A stretch of DNA of 64,000 nucleotides from Dysgonomonas sp. Marseille-P4677 (lineage in GTDB: Bacteria > Bacteroidota > Bacteroidia > Bacteroidales > Dysgonomonadaceae). The position numbers and the translations under genes are program-made. Each line of letters starts with the position of its first letter. Positions within the stretch are counted from its first letter, which is position 1. Below are positions 63,480-64,000 of the stretch, in pieces. The notes under the pieces are model-generated. The model did no database searches. It had not been told where the DNA came from and saw only the letters and a list, made by a program, of their open reading frames with translations. The DNA is taken from contig NZ_JAEPKU010000003.1 in NCBI RefSeq assembly GCF_016652235.1, positions 1 to 64,000 of the forward strand, in the 5' to 3' direction.

Positions 63480-63514
63480 AGTACAACGAATAACACACTC
63501 GCATTCGTTGTACT
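63480..63514. promoter_or_regulatory. Inverted repeat between integrase B and att
   Basis: AGTACAACGAAT (63480-63491) is inverted as ATTCGTTGTACT (63503-63514), with a 11-base spacer. It is a candidate integrase or excisionase arm site, or an integrase operator or terminator. It parallels the repeat at 12595-12637 in position but not in sequence. The flanking bases 63364-63602 hold no gene; an AACAGTGAAA/TTTCACTG-type hairpin lies at about 63548-63575. Confidence 0.4.
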
Positions 63515-63602
63515 TTGCTATATTTTGCTTAACTGCCTTTAAAACAAAAACAGTGAAACTCTCTGAATTTCACTGCTTTAACTTGTTTTTCCTTGATCTT
63601 TC

Positions 63603-63623
63603 GTGGTGCCACCAGGAATCGAA
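63603..63623. repeat. Attachment site within tRNA-Phe, right end of element B
   Basis: These 21 bp are identical to 12748-12768. Twenty of them are the 3' end of the tRNA-Phe gene (T-arm side and acceptor stem), and one base lies outside it. Confidence 0.85.
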
Positions 63624-63676
63624 CCGGGGACACAAGGATTTTCAGTCCTTTGCTCTACCAACTGAGCTATGGCACC
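63604..63676 (-). tRNA. tRNA-Phe (GAA)
   Basis: This 73-nt cloverleaf has the acceptor stem GGTGCCA/TGGCACC with discriminator A, D-stem GCTC/GAGC, anticodon stem AAGGA/TCCTT with loop CTGAAAA (anticodon GAA), variable GTGTC, and T-arm CCCGG-TTCGATT-CCTGG. CCA is not encoded (CGA follows), as is common in this phylum. It serves as the integration target and is kept intact because the element brings its own copy of the 3' end. Confidence 0.95.
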
Positions 63677-63753
63677 ATTGCCTTATTGCGAGTGCAAAGA
63701 TAGGACATATTTTAGATTATCCAAAAATATCGCTACAAATTTATTAAATTCAT

Positions 63754-64000
63754 CTACTTTTTATTATCCGTCCCTATCGAATCCCAACCCTGAGCTTTTA
63801 ATTCTATCTCGGCTCCATCACGGGTTTCAAGAACCAGCCCTAGCCCCTCCTTCGTTACATGTCCAATCACATGAACTCCTTTTATCTTTGATACAGAATC
63901 ATGTAAATATAGAGGAACAGTGAATAATAGCTCATAGTCCTCTCCTCCATTCATAGCAACAGTAGTTACATTCATATTAAATTGTTCAGCCATCATAGCT
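63754..64000 (-). CDS. thiL: Thiamine-monophosphate kinase, C-terminal part cut by the window edge
   Basis: The frame is open to the right edge; about 82 residues are visible. The AMNGGEDYELLFTV segment is the well-conserved ThiL motif for the C-terminal domain, followed by a GHVTKEGLGLVLETRDGAEI part and a polar end. ThiL phosphorylates thiamine phosphate to thiamine diphosphate with ATP. It is the only chromosomal protein gene visible and lies 77 bp from tRNA-Phe, which marks the right flank of the insertion. Confidence 0.92.
   Translation of the reverse strand, partial: AMMAEQFNMNVTTVAMNGGEDYELLFTVPLYLHDSVSKIKGVHVIGHVTKEGLGLVLETRDGAEIELKAQGWDSIGTDNKK

Larger units (their letters stand above)
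12748..63623. mobile_element. Element B: CTnDOT-like integrative conjugative element at tRNA-Phe
   Basis: This element is bounded by a 21-bp direct repeat (12748-12768 and 63603-63623), the right copy being the 3' end of an intact tRNA-Phe. Its integrase (62122-63363) starts 240 bp from the right copy. It carries mobA, mobB, mobC, a tra operon from traA to traQ, rteC, topB, and DUF1896, DUF4099/DUF3945 and BmhA-like genes, the usual set of CTnDOT-family elements in Bacteroidales. rteA, rteB, tetQ and a traP-type primase are not seen in the window. The length between repeat starts is 50,855 bp. The boundaries rest on the repeat and integrase positions and have not been tested. Confidence 0.85.

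Noticed and set aside
1-64000. CRISPR arrays, rRNA genes or complete insertion sequences
   Set aside because: No regularly spaced repeats, rRNA-like segments or transposase genes were seen.

Overview
The window reads as the chromosome of a member of the Bacteroidales (Bacteroides, Parabacteroides or a relative). The support is a complete CTnDOT-type conjugation operon (traA to traQ), the mobABC mobilisation genes, RteC, TopB, DUF1896, DUF4099/DUF3945 and BmhA-like proteins, and promoter boxes of the Bacteroidetes TAnnTTTG type. The only clearly chromosomal DNA is at the right edge: a tRNA-Phe(GAA) gene (63604-63676, minus) and the 3' part of thiL.

The layout is best explained by two mobile elements in tandem at the 3' end of tRNA-Phe. 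A 21-bp piece of the tRNA 3' end lies at 63603-63623 (inside the intact tRNA) and is repeated at 12748-12768. To the left of each copy, 236-240 bp away, starts a tyrosine integrase of the same subfamily reading away from the site. Element A (left of 12748, left end outside the window) is a small AT-rich mobilisable element. It carries a BfmA/BtgA and DUF5712 mobilisation pair, a hairpin-rich oriT-like region, a large NACHT-type NTPase followed by a SIR2-like gene (a probable defence module, cut by the window edge), a frameshifted RteC-like gene, and PhzF, AraC and nitroreductase cargo. Element B (12748 to 63602, about 50.9 kb) is a complete-looking integrative conjugative element.

Element B from left to right: a pair of small HTH proteins; two lipoproteins; an AraC regulator with a hydrolase, acetyltransferase and cyclophilin-like operon; RteC; a RibD/DHFR-family reductase behind a structured leader; a DNA-processing block on the minus strand (BmhA-like methylase/helicase, DUF1896, TopB, DUF4099/DUF3945); a restriction-modification-like operon (C5 methyltransferase, MORC-like ATPase, Z1 helicase, PD-(D/E)XK nuclease, AIPR, with convergent Vsr); an HU-like protein; a three-gene cassette between two copies of one terminator; mobC, mobB and mobA; an oriT-like structure; the tra operon; a VOC, DUF1801 and second RibD/DHFR cassette; a RhuM-like gene; and the integrase.

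How the parts fit: mobA/mobB with the oriT region and mobC (coupling protein) should feed DNA to the TraE-TraQ channel, and TopB and the BmhA-like protein probably act on DNA during excision or transfer. The integrase and small HTH (excisionase-like) proteins should control integration at tRNA-Phe. The restriction-like operon and the NACHT/SIR2 genes are probable anti-phage cargo. The most useful leads are the tandem arrangement, the covarying leader upstream of both RibD/DHFR paralogues, the 22-bp-spaced direct repeats at the AraC-controlled promoters, a recurring ATCCACAAATTAATTC-type motif at several transfer-module genes, and the NACHT plus SIR2 pair.
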